Source: Candidatus Propionivibrio dominans
Lineage (GTDB): Bacteria; Pseudomonadota; Gammaproteobacteria; Burkholderiales; Rhodocyclaceae
DNA: 64,000 nucleotides
Assembly (NCBI GenBank): GCA_016709335.1
Contig: JADJNC010000004.1
Location: forward strand, 253,634-317,633
Direction of reading: 5' to 3'
Below are positions 55,786 to 64,000 of the stretch, piece after piece. Under the pieces are notes generated by a model, which had not been told where the DNA came from, made no database searches, and was given only the letters and a program-made list of their open reading frames with translations. A program made the position numbers and the translations under genes. Numbering within the stretch: the first letter of the stretch is position 1; every line of letters starts with the position of its first letter.

Positions 55786-56715
55786 ATGAACGCAGACAAG
55801 ACCCAGGAACGCCAGGATTTCGAGCGCCGCGTTCATTCCGAAATGCTCGACAGTTTCGACGAAGAACTGGAAATGGAAATCGACGACGAGCGCATGGACG
55901 CGCTGGTCTCCGAAGTCACCAGTCCAAGAGACCGGGCCATGGATCTGGACCGGAGCTTCTACTTCAAGGAACTCTTCCGGCTTCAGGGCGAACTGGTCAA
56001 GTTGCAGGACTGGGTGGTCGACAAGAAACTCAAGGTCGTGGTCCTCTTCGAAGGCCGCGATGCCGCCGGCAAGGGCGGCGTCATCAAGCGCATCACCCAG
56101 CGCCTCAATCCCCGCGTGTGCCGGGTGGCCGCACTGCCGGCCCCGAGCGAGCGCGAACGCAGCCAGTGGTATTTCCAGCGTTACGTAACGCATTTGCCGG
56201 CCGGCGGCGAGATCGTCCTCTTCGACCGCAGCTGGTACAACCGCGCCGGCGTCGAAAAGGTCATGGGCTTCTGCAACGACGAGGACTACGAGGAGTTCTT
56301 CCGTACCGTCCCCGAGTTCGAGAAGATGCTCATCCGCTCCGGCATCATCCTCATCAAGTACTGGTTTTCGATCACCGACGAGGAACAGCATCTGCGCTTC
56401 CAGATGCGCATCCATGACCCGCTCAAGCAATGGAAACTGAGCCCGATGGACATGGAATCACGGCGCCGCTGGGAACTCTACACCCGGGCCAAGGAAATCA
56501 TGCTGGCGCGCACGCACATTCCCGAAGCCCCGTGGCGGATTGTCGAGGCGGTGGACAAGAAGAAAGCCCGCCTCAATTGCATTCATCACTTCCTGACCCA
56601 GGTTCCCTACGACGGAATCGAAAGGGAACCGGTCGTCCTGCCGGAACGCGTTCATAACCCGGACTATATTCGCCATCCCGTACCCGAGGAGTTGTTCATA
56701 CCGGCGGTCTATTGA
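55786..56715 (+). CDS. ppk2: Polyphosphate kinase 2
   Basis: A 309-residue PPK2 that uses polyphosphate to phosphorylate nucleoside diphosphates (class I type). It has a charged N-terminal extension, then FYFKELFRLQGELVKLQDWV, Walker A VVLFEGRDAAGKGGVIKRIT, the lid region ERERSQWYFQRYV and Walker B IVLFDRSWYNRAGVE, and the end NCIHHFLTQVPYDGI. The start is ATG 55786 after GCAGGAG. It fits a polyphosphate-accumulating lifestyle. Confidence 0.95.
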   Translation: MNADKTQERQDFERRVHSEMLDSFDEELEMEIDDERMDALVSEVTSPRDRAMDLDRSFYFKELFRLQGELVKLQDWVVDKKLKVVVLFEGRDAAGKGGVIKRITQRLNPRVCRVAALPAPSERERSQWYFQRYVTHLPAGGEIVLFDRSWYNRAGVEKVMGFCNDEDYEEFFRTVPEFEKMLIRSGIILIKYWFSITDEEQHLRFQMRIHDPLKQWKLSPMDMESRRRWELYTRAKEIMLARTHIPEAPWRIVEAVDKKKARLNCIHHFLTQVPYDGIEREPVVLPERVHNPDYIRHPVPEELFIPAVY

Positions 56716-56749
56716 ACAGCCGAACAGCGATGTTAAAACCCAAAAACCT

Positions 56750-56940
56750 TGTTGATCCTGAAAGATGCGGTTGAGCGTAATGCCAATATCGTAGGCCCTC
56801 ATCCGGCCCTTCTCCCACAGGGAGAAGGGTGCAATCCCCCTCTCCCTGCGGGAGAGGGTCGGGGTGAGGGCCAAACCCTCGTTAAACTTGGTGTTGCGGC
56901 TAATTTGGCGCGCTCAACTGCGGTTTCAAGGTTGATCCAG
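56750..56940 (+). repeat. MITE-like repeat, copy 2
   Basis: The second copy of the element at 50807-50989, in opposite orientation. Its left end (56750-56779, with GCGGTTGAGCG) and right end (56911-56940, with CGCTCAACTGCGG) are imperfect inverted repeats. The interior has GAGAAGGGTGCAATCCCCCTCTCCC, a G/C-rich hairpin. It lies between ppk2 and the ABC ATPase gene and contains no open frame. Confidence 0.7.
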
Positions 56941-56945
56941 CGAAA

Positions 56946-57678
56946 TCAGTAGCGGAGAACCTTGGCGAGGAAATTTGCCAGCAGGGGATGCTGCGGGTTG
57001 CGGAAAAGCTCTGTTGATCGCCCTTCCTCCAGCACCTGGCCGTCGGCAATGAACAGGCAGTGATCTGATACTTCCCTGGCAAAGCCCATATTGTGCGTGA
57101 CGATGATCAGGTCGCGCCCTTCAGCGCGCAGTTCGGCAATGAAGTCGAGTACTTCGGCGGTCATCTCCGGATCGAGGGCGGACGTCGGTTCGTCAAAAAT
57201 GAGAAATCGAGGTTTGATGGCGATCGCCCGGACAATGGCCACCCGCTGCTGTTGGCCGCCGGAGAGTTCGGCCGGTCGCTGATCGGCGTGGCCGGATAAT
57301 TGAAAGCGTTCGAACAGGGTCTCGACAATGGCCTGTGCCTCATCCGATGACAGACCGTGAACTTTAACCAGCGGAAGAATAACGTTCTCCCGCGCCGTCA
57401 AATGCGGAAACAGGTTGTAGGCCTGGAAGACCGTACCAATGCTGCGGCGGTGCGAGAGCAGGAACTCCTCGGAAAAATTCACCCGCTGGCCATCGATACT
57501 CAGGTGCCCCGATTCCGGTATCTCAAGACCGGCGATAATGCGCAACAGTGTCGTCTTGCCGCCTCCGGACGGACCGATGATGGCCAGTGACTGGAACTCC
57601 AGGAACCGACAGGCTCACATCGCACAGCGCCAGACGATTTCCAAACCGTTTGCTGAGCGCGCCAAACTCAAGTCGCAA
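56946..57678 (-). CDS. Amino-acid ABC transporter ATP-binding protein, frameshifted near 57596
   Basis: A GlnQ/HisP-like ATPase of about 243 residues after repair. The start, TTG 57678, gives LRLEFGALSKRFGNRLALCD, then one extra G in CCTGGAGTTCC near 57596 shifts the frame. The other frame reads LAIIGPSGGGKTTLLRIIAG (Walker A), the Q loop FQAYNLFPHLTA, signature LSGGQQQRVAIVRA, Walker B FLIFDEPTSALDPE and switch THNMGFARE. It energises import with the permease and binding protein upstream. Its start overlaps the permease stop by 11 bases. Confidence 0.9.
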
Positions 57679-58447
57679 AGTGGAATCTCCGTTCCAGTAC
57701 GCGACTGAGCAGCGATATCGGCAGCGTCAGCAGCAGGTAACCGAGCGCCAGCGGAAGGTAGCTTTCCAGCGTGCTGTAGGTGAAAGCGTTCACTTCCTGG
57801 GCGTTCAGGGTGAACTCGCTGACGGCAATGATCGATAACAGTGACGAGTCCTTGATGATCGAGGCAAACTGGCCGGTCAAGGGCGGGACAAGCTGGCGTA
57901 CAAGCTGAGGAAAGATGACGTAGCGGTAGGTCTGCCCGCGCGTCAGTCCGATGGCCCGCGCCGATTCCAGTTGCGAACCGCGAATGCTGTCAATGCCCGA
58001 ACGTATCATCTCGGCCAGGTAGGCTCCGGCAAACAGGGACAGGGCAAGCACCCCCACGAGATAGCGGTTCTCCATGCCAAATGCGTTGGCTACGACGTAG
58101 AACAGGATCAGGATCTGCACCAGCAGAGGCGTGCCGCGGACTATTTCGACATAGAGCACAGCCGAGTAGCGCACCGGCAAAAAAGCCGAGCGCCGCGCCA
58201 GGGCGGCAAGCAGCCCGATAATCAGGCTGAGCAGCAGGGACGCCGCAGAAATTGCCACTGTCATCAGCCATCCCTGCACAAACTTCTGCCGGTACTGCCA
58301 GATGGCCTCCCAGTTCCAGCCGTAGTGCAGTTGGCTGAAGGCAAAGCTGAAGAGCGCTGTGGTCAGCAAGGCCACCAGGCACCAAGAAAAAATCATGGTG
58401 AGCGGTCCGACCGCTCGCCCGTGTCTCTGCATTACAAAAGAGTCCAA
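57668..58447 (-). CDS. Amino-acid ABC transporter permease
   Basis: A 259-residue HisMQ/GlnP-type permease with about five membrane segments and a TTG start (58447, GGAG seven bases upstream). The EAA loop is SARAIGLTRGQTYRYVIFPQ. The start of the binding-protein-dependent domain, YVEIVRGTPLLVQILILFYV, fits polar amino-acid uptake systems. It lies between the binding protein and the ATPase, 21 bases after the former. Confidence 0.9.
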   Translation of the reverse strand: MDSFVMQRHGRAVGPLTMIFSWCLVALLTTALFSFAFSQLHYGWNWEAIWQYRQKFVQGWLMTVAISAASLLLSLIIGLLAALARRSAFLPVRYSAVLYVEIVRGTPLLVQILILFYVVANAFGMENRYLVGVLALSLFAGAYLAEMIRSGIDSIRGSQLESARAIGLTRGQTYRYVIFPQLVRQLVPPLTGQFASIIKDSSLLSIIAVSEFTLNAQEVNAFTYSTLESYLPLALGYLLLTLPISLLSRVLERRFHFAT

Positions 58448-58468
58448 GGATTTTCTCCAGCTTCTCGA

Positions 58469-59263
58469 TCAAAGAAAAAATGAATAGCCCAGGCGCTTGA
58501 ACTCACCCTTCATCTCTTTCAGGTGCCGGTCTCCGAGTTGCTCAAAGCCGCCCTTTTCGCGGTACTCCTTGATGAACAGATTGACCTTGTTCCTGAGTTC
58601 ATCATTCCCCTTGCGCAGGCCAACTGCCCAGTATTCCTTTTGAAAAGGCTCAAGCAAGGCTCGCGTCGTGGCCTTGTTGCGTTGCCAGTTCTGGTAGGTC
58701 GACATCTGGTCGTAAATGAAGGCGTCGGCTTTCCCCTGGGTCACTTCGAGAACGGCGGCCGACTCCTTGTCGAGCACCAGGATTTCGGCATTTTTCAGCC
58801 GGCTGCTGGCGTAGAGATGGCCCGTCGTCCCCTTTTTTACCGCCACCTTCACACCGGCCTTGTCGAGGTCGGCAATACCCTTTGCCGCAGAATCCTTTTT
58901 CAGGAGAAGGCAGAGACCGGTCGACAGGTAGGGATCGGAAAAATCGATCGACTTTTCCCGCTCGGCCGTCGCCGTCATCGAGGAAATCACCAGATCGACC
59001 TTGCCGGTCTTGAGCGCCGGGATCAGTCCGTCGAATGCCGTGTTCTGGATGATTACTGGTCGCCCGAGACTTTTCGCCAGATCGGTCGCCAGGTCGACGC
59101 TGACACCGGAGGGCTTGCCCTTGGGGTCGGTCATCTCGAACGGAGGATAGGCCAGCTCCATGCCGACGACCAGCGGCCTGGGCGTCTCTGCTGCCGGAAC
59201 AAGGGTCGCGGCAGTCAGGAAGGCGATCAGGGCCGGCAACAAAAACAAGGGCTTCAATTTCAT
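58469..59263 (-). CDS. Amino-acid ABC transporter substrate-binding protein
   Basis: A 264-residue periplasmic family 3 binding protein with a signal peptide (LFLLPALIAFLTAATLVPAA). The conserved opening is LVVGMELAYPPFEMTDPKGK, then GVSVDLATDLAKSLG, LIPALKTGKVDLVISSMT, REKSIDFSDPYLSTGL and KADAFIYDQMSTY. Arg and Asp contacts for an amino acid are in place, but the exact ligand cannot be told. It leads the three-gene transporter operon. Confidence 0.92.
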   Translation of the reverse strand: MKLKPLFLLPALIAFLTAATLVPAAETPRPLVVGMELAYPPFEMTDPKGKPSGVSVDLATDLAKSLGRPVIIQNTAFDGLIPALKTGKVDLVISSMTATAEREKSIDFSDPYLSTGLCLLLKKDSAAKGIADLDKAGVKVAVKKGTTGHLYASSRLKNAEILVLDKESAAVLEVTQGKADAFIYDQMSTYQNWQRNKATTRALLEPFQKEYWAVGLRKGNDELRNKVNLFIKEYREKGGFEQLGDRHLKEMKGEFKRLGYSFFL

Positions 59264-59431
59264 CTCAGGAACCTCTACGAGTCAGAAAATTCTTCGATGC
59301 CTCGACATCGCTTAGGAATAATTACGAAATAACATTCCGATTTTGTATCGGCTAGCCCGACTTCCGCTATTCGCAGGGGTTGAAACGGCTAAGTGATTGA
59401 AATACACAGAAGTCGAGTCAGAAGGTCGGCA

Positions 59432-60073
59432 CTACACGACGCTTGGTGAAAGTGGCTTGACGGGTACAGTCACAGACGCAAGCAGAGGAGGGTGATGGCT
59501 TTCGCTAGCGATCACTTGTGACGGTCGATCGATGTCCCTGAGTATGCCCGGATCATCTACCGGGCAGCAGCGCAGATCGTCCCGGTGCGCATCGAGAATG
59601 GTCTTGCCGCCTTGATCGCCGGTCAGGGCGAGCAAATCGGGAAGGTAGTCGGTGCCGAAGCCGACCGGGTGGCCAGTTTTTCCCTTGTAGGTGGGCCTGG
59701 CGAGACTGGCGCCATTTTGCAATGCCCCCAATACGGCATGGTAGCTGGCGGGCTCGATGTAGGGCATGTCGGCCAGGGCCACCAGCCAGCCGTCCGCTTC
59801 GGCGCTTGCGGCGATGCCGCAGCTCAAGCTGTGGCCCATGCCCTGCTCTGCATCCTGGCAAACGACGGTTTCCATCCCTTCTGCCGCCAACAGGTTGGCC
59901 AGTGCCGTATCTTCGGGGCGAACGACGACAAGGGTGCGGGTGCAGGCTTCAGCCAGGCGCCGGGAAGAGGCAAGGGCCATCGGCGTGCCGTTGGCCAGCG
60001 GGTGCAGGCGCTTGTCGGTGCCAAAGCGCCTGCTACTGCCCGCCGCCAGCAAAATGCCGACAATCTGCTTCAT
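59432..60073 (-). CDS. mocA: Molybdenum cofactor nucleotidyltransferase (MocA-like)
   Basis: A 213-residue NTP-transferase of the MobA-like fold: VGILLAAGSSRRFGTDKRLH, LVVVRPEDTALANLLAAEG, GMGHSLSCGIAAS, GWLVALADMPYIEP and GKTGHPVGFGTDYLPDLLAL. MocA-type enzymes add CMP to molybdopterin, giving the dinucleotide cofactor of xanthine-oxidase-family enzymes. It overlaps xdhC by four bases. The context with iorA-iorB supports this role. Confidence 0.88.
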   Translation of the reverse strand: MKQIVGILLAAGSSRRFGTDKRLHPLANGTPMALASSRRLAEACTRTLVVVRPEDTALANLLAAEGMETVVCQDAEQGMGHSLSCGIAASAEADGWLVALADMPYIEPASYHAVLGALQNGASLARPTYKGKTGHPVGFGTDYLPDLLALTGDQGGKTILDAHRDDLRCCPVDDPGILRDIDRPSQVIASESHHPPLLASVTVPVKPLSPSVV

Positions 60074-61086
60074 GCGACCCGGCAGGCGTACGGGTCGGCG
60101 GCCTCGGCGGCCAACCGGATATTTTGCCCATTTTTCAAAGCCGTCATCTCGGCCAGTATGGAGACGGCGATTTCCGGCGGCGTGCGGCTGCCGATGGGCA
60201 GGCCGACCGGGCCGTGCAGGCGCTCGACCTCGGCTTGTGACAAATCGAAATAGTGCAGCAGCCGCTCGCGGCGCTTGCTGCTGTTGGCCTGTGAGCCGAG
60301 CGCGCCAACGTAGAAGGCCGGCGACTTGAGCGCTTCGAGCAGAGCCAGGTCGTCGAGCTTGGGGTCGTGGGTCAGCGCAACGACGGCGCTGCGCGGGTCG
60401 AGGCCGAGTTCGGTCACGGCATCGTCGGGCATCGCGGCGATGCGCTCGGTGCCGGGAACATCCCAGCCGTCGGCATACTCGCTGCGCGGGTCGCAGATAT
60501 AGACGCGATAGCCAAGCGCCTGCGCCATCGTCGCCAGGTAGCGCGAAATCTGCCCGGCGCCGATGATCAGCAGGCGCCAGGCCGGTCCATGCAGCGTGAC
60601 CAGAGTTTCGCCGTCCCAGAGCAGGCTCTCGCCGGCGCGGCCGCCTTCGATGCTTACGCTTCCGGTAGCCAGTTCCACCCGCCGCCGGGCCAACTGGCCG
60701 GTGCCGATGCGCCGGGCGAGCTGTTCGAGCAAGGCCGCATCGGGCGCCGGTTCGAGCACCAGTTCCAGCGTGCCGCCACAGGGCAGACCGAAGCGATGTG
60801 CTTCGTCGGCCGTGACGCCGTAGCGCAACAGGTGCGGTGCGGTGTTGCCAGATTCGCCAGTGAACTCGCCGGCAGCCGCCCGGCGGATCAGGTCGTCCTC
60901 GATGCAACCGCCGGAGACCGAGCCCTGTACCTGCCCGTCGTCGCGCAGAATCATCCAGGCTCCCGGCGGCCGCGGCGCCGAACCCCAGGTCCGGGCGACG
61001 GTGATCAGCGCGAAGCGATGCCCGGCCGCCGCCCACTTGCGGGCCGCGTCGAGTACATGGGTATCCTGCGTATCCAGGCTGTCCAT
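60070..61086 (-). CDS. xdhC: XdhC/CoxI family molybdenum cofactor maturation protein
   Basis: XdhC-type proteins bind and sulfurate Mo cofactor and load it into the enzyme. The 338-residue protein has the XdhC/CoxI N-terminal part ([42 protein letters not shown]) and the C-terminal Rossmann part ([58 protein letters not shown]). ATG 61086 lies one base after the iorB stop. It overlaps mocA by four bases. Confidence 0.9.
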   Translation of the reverse strand: MDSLDTQDTHVLDAARKWAAAGHRFALITVARTWGSAPRPPGAWMILRDDGQVQGSVSGGCIEDDLIRRAAAGEFTGESGNTAPHLLRYGVTADEAHRFGLPCGGTLELVLEPAPDAALLEQLARRIGTGQLARRRVELATGSVSIEGGRAGESLLWDGETLVTLHGPAWRLLIIGAGQISRYLATMAQALGYRVYICDPRSEYADGWDVPGTERIAAMPDDAVTELGLDPRSAVVALTHDPKLDDLALLEALKSPAFYVGALGSQANSSKRRERLLHYFDLSQAEVERLHGPVGLPIGSRTPPEIAVSILAEMTALKNGQNIRLAAEAADPYACRVA

Positions 61087-61087
61087 G

Positions 61088-63297
61088 TCAGGCCACCAGC
61101 TCGGCGGTATTGAACGGCATCCTGTGCAGGAATTTGCCGGTTGCGGCGGCGATGGCATTGGCCACGGCCGGTGCCAGCGGCGGCACGCCCGGTTCGCCGA
61201 TGCCGGTCGGCGCGCTGGTTGAAGGAACGATATGCACCTCGACCTTCGGCATATCGCCGATACGCAGCAGCGGGTAGCTATCAAAGTTGCCCTGCTCGAC
61301 GCGTCCACCCTTGAGCGTGATTTCACCGCTCAGGGCGGCGGACAACGCGAAGCCAACGGCGCCTTCGACTTGCGAACGAATGTTGTCCGGATTGATCGCC
61401 GTGCCGCAATCCACTGCACAAACCACACGCTCGACCTTGATTGAGCCGTCTTTTTTGACCGTAACTTCGGCCACCTGGGCAACGAATGAATTGAAGGATT
61501 CATGCACCGCCACGCCACGGCCGCGACGCTCGCCGGCCGCAGCCTTGAGCGGCGTTCCCCAGTGGGCCTTCTCGGACGCCAGCTTGAGCACGCCGGCATG
61601 GCGCGGGTGTTCGCTCAGCAACTCAAGCCGCAGGGCCACCGGGTCTTTGCCCATCGCCACCGCGACTTGGTCGAGGAAAACCTCGGTCGAGTAAGCCGTG
61701 TGCGATGAACCGACCGAGCGCCACCAGAGCACCGGCACGCCGATGTCGGTCGGCGTATGCAAATCGACCGTCAGGTTGGGAATGGCGTAAGGCAGATTGG
61801 CCGCCCCTTCGACCGATACTTGATCGATGCCATCCTTGACCAGCATGGCTGTAAAGGGCGTGCCCGCAATGATCGACTGCCCGACCAGGCGGTGACGCCA
61901 GCCGACGAGCTTGCCGCTGCCATCGAGCGCCGCTTCCAGTGCATGGTGGAAGAGCGGCCGGTAATAGCCGCCGCGCATGTCGTCCTCACGCAGCCAGATC
62001 AGCTTGACCGGCGGTGTGACCGATGACCTGCCGTTGATCGCCTTGACGATGTGTGCTGCCTCCAGCACGTAGTCGGACTGACTCGATGCCCGGCGCCCGA
62101 AACTGCCGCCGGCGTAGAGCATGTTGATCTTGACCTGCTCGGGCTTGAGGCCGAAAAACTCGGCTAGCCGGCCCTGATCGACGGTCTGCGACTGCTCGCC
62201 ATTCCACACTTCGCAGCCGTCTGCCTTGAGCTGGACGACGCAGTTCATCGGCTCCATGGCGGCATGGGCGAGGTAGGGAAAATCGAAGGAGGCGCTGACC
62301 ACCCTGGCGGCACCGGCAAAGGCTTTCCCGGTATCGCCTGTCTGCCTGGCAATCAGGCCGGGCTTCCTGGCCATTTCCCTGTACCTGGCCAGAATCTCAT
62401 CAGTGCCCAGCTTGAAGGCCTTGCTGTCGTCCCAGTTGACCGACAGTGCATCACGCCCTTTCTTGGCGCTCCAGGTGTCCTTGGCCAGCACGGCAACGCC
62501 CTGCGGAATCTGAACGACATCGACGACGCCTTTGACCGCCTTGGCCCGGCTCGCGTCGAAAGACTTCACCGTGGCGCCGAACTGCGGCGGATGGGCGACC
62601 ACGGCAACCAGCATGCCCGGCAGGAAAACGTCCTGCGTGAATTGCGCCGTGCCGTTGGTCTTCGCCGCGCTGTCCGTGCGCCTGGCCTGCTTGCCGATCA
62701 GGCGGAAATCCCTGGGGTCTTTCAGTTTGACCTCGGTCGGTACGGTTTCCTTGGCGGCATCGAGCGCCAGTTCGCCAAAGCTGGCTTTGCGAGCGCTGCC
62801 GGCATGGCTGACGATGCCCTCGCATACCGCAATGTCGGCCACGCCGACATTCCAGCGTTTCGCTGCGGCGGTAACCAGCATGGCCCGACCGGTGGCGCCA
62901 GCCTGGCGCATCTGATCCCAGGAATTGGCCATCGCGGTGCTGCCGCCGGTGCCCTGCGTCGGGCCCCAGAGGGTATTGTTGTAACGCTTGGCATCGGCCG
63001 CGGCACCTTCGACGCGGACGTGCTTCCAGTCGGCATCCAGTTCTTCGGCCAGAATGGTGGCCAGGCCGGTGTAGGTACCCTGTCCCATTTCGAGGTGCTT
63101 GATATGACGGTGACACTGTTGTCGGCACCGATGCGCAAGAAGGCATTCGGCTCGAAAGTCGCCGCGTCTGCCGCGACAATCCCGGATTTTCCGGCGCCGG
63201 CGGCGGCCATCACCGGCAGGCAGAAGCCCAGGGTCAGGCCGGCGCTGCCTTGCAGGAAATGGCGGCGGCTGAGGTTTTCAATAATGATCTCGGACAT
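61088..63297 (-). CDS. iorB: Isoquinoline 1-oxidoreductase-type molybdopterin subunit, frameshifted near 63103
   Basis: The Mo-cofactor subunit of a xanthine-oxidase-family dehydrogenase. ATG 63297 opens [20 protein letters not shown], a twin-arginine signal, to about 63103. One base appears missing before KHLEMGQG, and the second frame continues [74 protein letters not shown] to the end. Repair gives about 736 residues, the usual size. The Tat signal means the folded enzyme is exported. Aldehydes or N-heterocycles are the possible substrates. It starts 11 bases after iorA. Confidence 0.88.
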
Positions 63298-63307
63298 GGC
63301 GATCTCC

Positions 63308-63773
63308 TCAGGCCAGAGCCCTGGCGGCTTCGTGGATGGCAGCGCGGACGCGCACGTAGGTCGCGCAGCGGCACAGGTTGCCCGACATGGCGTTGTCGAT
63401 GTCGGCATCGCTTGGCTTGCGGTTCTGGCTGAGCAGTGCCAACGGCACTTGATCGGCCACCGGACTGGCAGTAGCCGCACTGGACGACATCGAGCTTGCG
63501 CCATGCGTCCTGGACGACCTTGCCGACGCGCTCGCTATCGACGGCCTCGATGGTCCTGATCTTGCGACCGACCATCGCCGAGACCGGTGTCACGCAGGAG
63601 CGCACCGGCGTTCCATCGACAAGCACGTTACAGGCGCCGCATAGGGCCTGGCCGCAGCCATATTTCGTTCCGGTCATGTGCAAGGTGTCGCGCAACGCCC
63701 AGAGCAGCGGCGTATCGGGCGCGACATCGAGTTGATGCACCTTGCCGTTAATCGTCAGTTTGATCATCTGCAA
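63308..63773 (-). CDS. iorA: Isoquinoline 1-oxidoreductase-type [2Fe-2S] subunit, frameshifted near 63442
   Basis: A small iron-sulfur subunit of about 154 residues after repair. The N-terminal plant-type ferredoxin domain has [20 protein letters not shown] (four Cys). The C-terminal helical domain has QCGYCQSG and [20 protein letters not shown]. One extra T near 63442 breaks SAV from [14 protein letters not shown]. This subunit carries electrons from Mo to the outside acceptor. It is the first gene of iorA-iorB-xdhC-mocA. Confidence 0.88.
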
Positions 63774-64000
63774 ACTCCTTGCGAATAGGGAACAGCGAAA
63801 AACCGGATTGCCTTGGTTGAGCGGATAGTTTATGCGAGATACGGGCTGAACCGATAACCCGATCGTACAGATTTATGGTCTGATCTTCTCGAACAGGAAA
63901 TGTCTGTCACCAATGGCACAAATCGTGACACATGCCGGCCCGAAATAGGCGATTATGGATATCATGGCATGCTTTGAGCGTTCGAGGATCAGCCGTGCAT
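63774..64000. other. Upstream region of iorA at the window edge
   Basis: The last 227 bases hold no complete gene. They should include the iorA promoter. I see no clear boxes or operator. Confidence 0.35.

Overview
The window looks like a betaproteobacterial chromosome segment from the Rhodocyclales, most likely a Candidatus Accumulibacter-type polyphosphate-accumulating bacterium. The reasons are the high-GC beta-type gene set (yidC-mnmE, gatCAB, mreBCD-mrdA-rodA-rlpA), a PPK2 polyphosphate kinase, a PEP-CTERM protein, ornithine-lipid genes, and a complete set of glyoxylate/propionyl-CoA assimilation genes otherwise best known from Chloroflexus. The taxonomic call is inference from gene content.

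Layout. 1-4756: yidC end, mnmE, a TSUP permease, an MFS transporter and a yqjK/yqjE/DUF883 stress-envelope cluster. 5040-6322: a zinc-ribbon plus PD-(D/E)XK nuclease-like gene interrupted by a block of almost pure G/C. 6523-12406: xth, pyrE and gatCAB. 12507-18886: cell-shape operon mreB-mreC-(mreD remnant)-mrdA-rodA-rlpA. 18909-21218: hypF. 21418-28550: the meh / smtA-smtB-mct-mcl-mch carbon module. 28793-29430: vapBC with a palindromic operator. 29471-34032: a small exported protein, SDR, dsbA, a SPOR protein and argS. 34374-37646: an XPB/Ssl2-like domain protein, a UPF0158/winged-helix pair, a 233-bp MITE-like element and a lipoprotein. 37804-40142: Anbu proteasome-like peptidase with N-formylglutamate amidohydrolase and transglutaminase-like genes. 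40421-45911: glutamate-synthase-like oxidoreductase, GST, small genes and phnW. 46004-47631: olsB-olsA. 47636-50740: a PAS/SpoIIE/hemerythrin phosphatase divergent from STAS and HATPase genes (a partner-switching regulator). 50986-56715: hydrolase and M14 peptidase, PhoX-like PEP-CTERM protein, ppk2. 56946-59263: amino-acid ABC transporter. 59432-63773: mocA-xdhC-iorB-iorA molybdenum hydroxylase.

How genes work together. SmtAB, Mcl, Mch, Mct and Meh together can turn propionyl-CoA plus glyoxylate into pyruvate plus acetyl-CoA, with glyoxylate supplied from malate through malyl-CoA; this suits an organism cycling PHA and propionyl-CoA. The phosphatase/STAS/kinase trio is a compact signalling unit with a built-in O2- or redox-sensing candidate. 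IorAB with XdhC and MocA form a self-contained unit of enzyme plus cofactor maturation.

Quality warning. At least seven genes carry single-base frameshifts whose repair restores normal full length (mnmE, smtA, mcl, the SPOR gene, the ABC ATPase, iorB, iorA). There is also an in-frame amber stop in yqjE, an internal deletion in mreD and a 244-base G/C block. The pattern points to a draft or metagenome assembly with local errors rather than widespread gene decay. No tRNA, rRNA, CRISPR array, prophage or intact insertion sequence was recognised.
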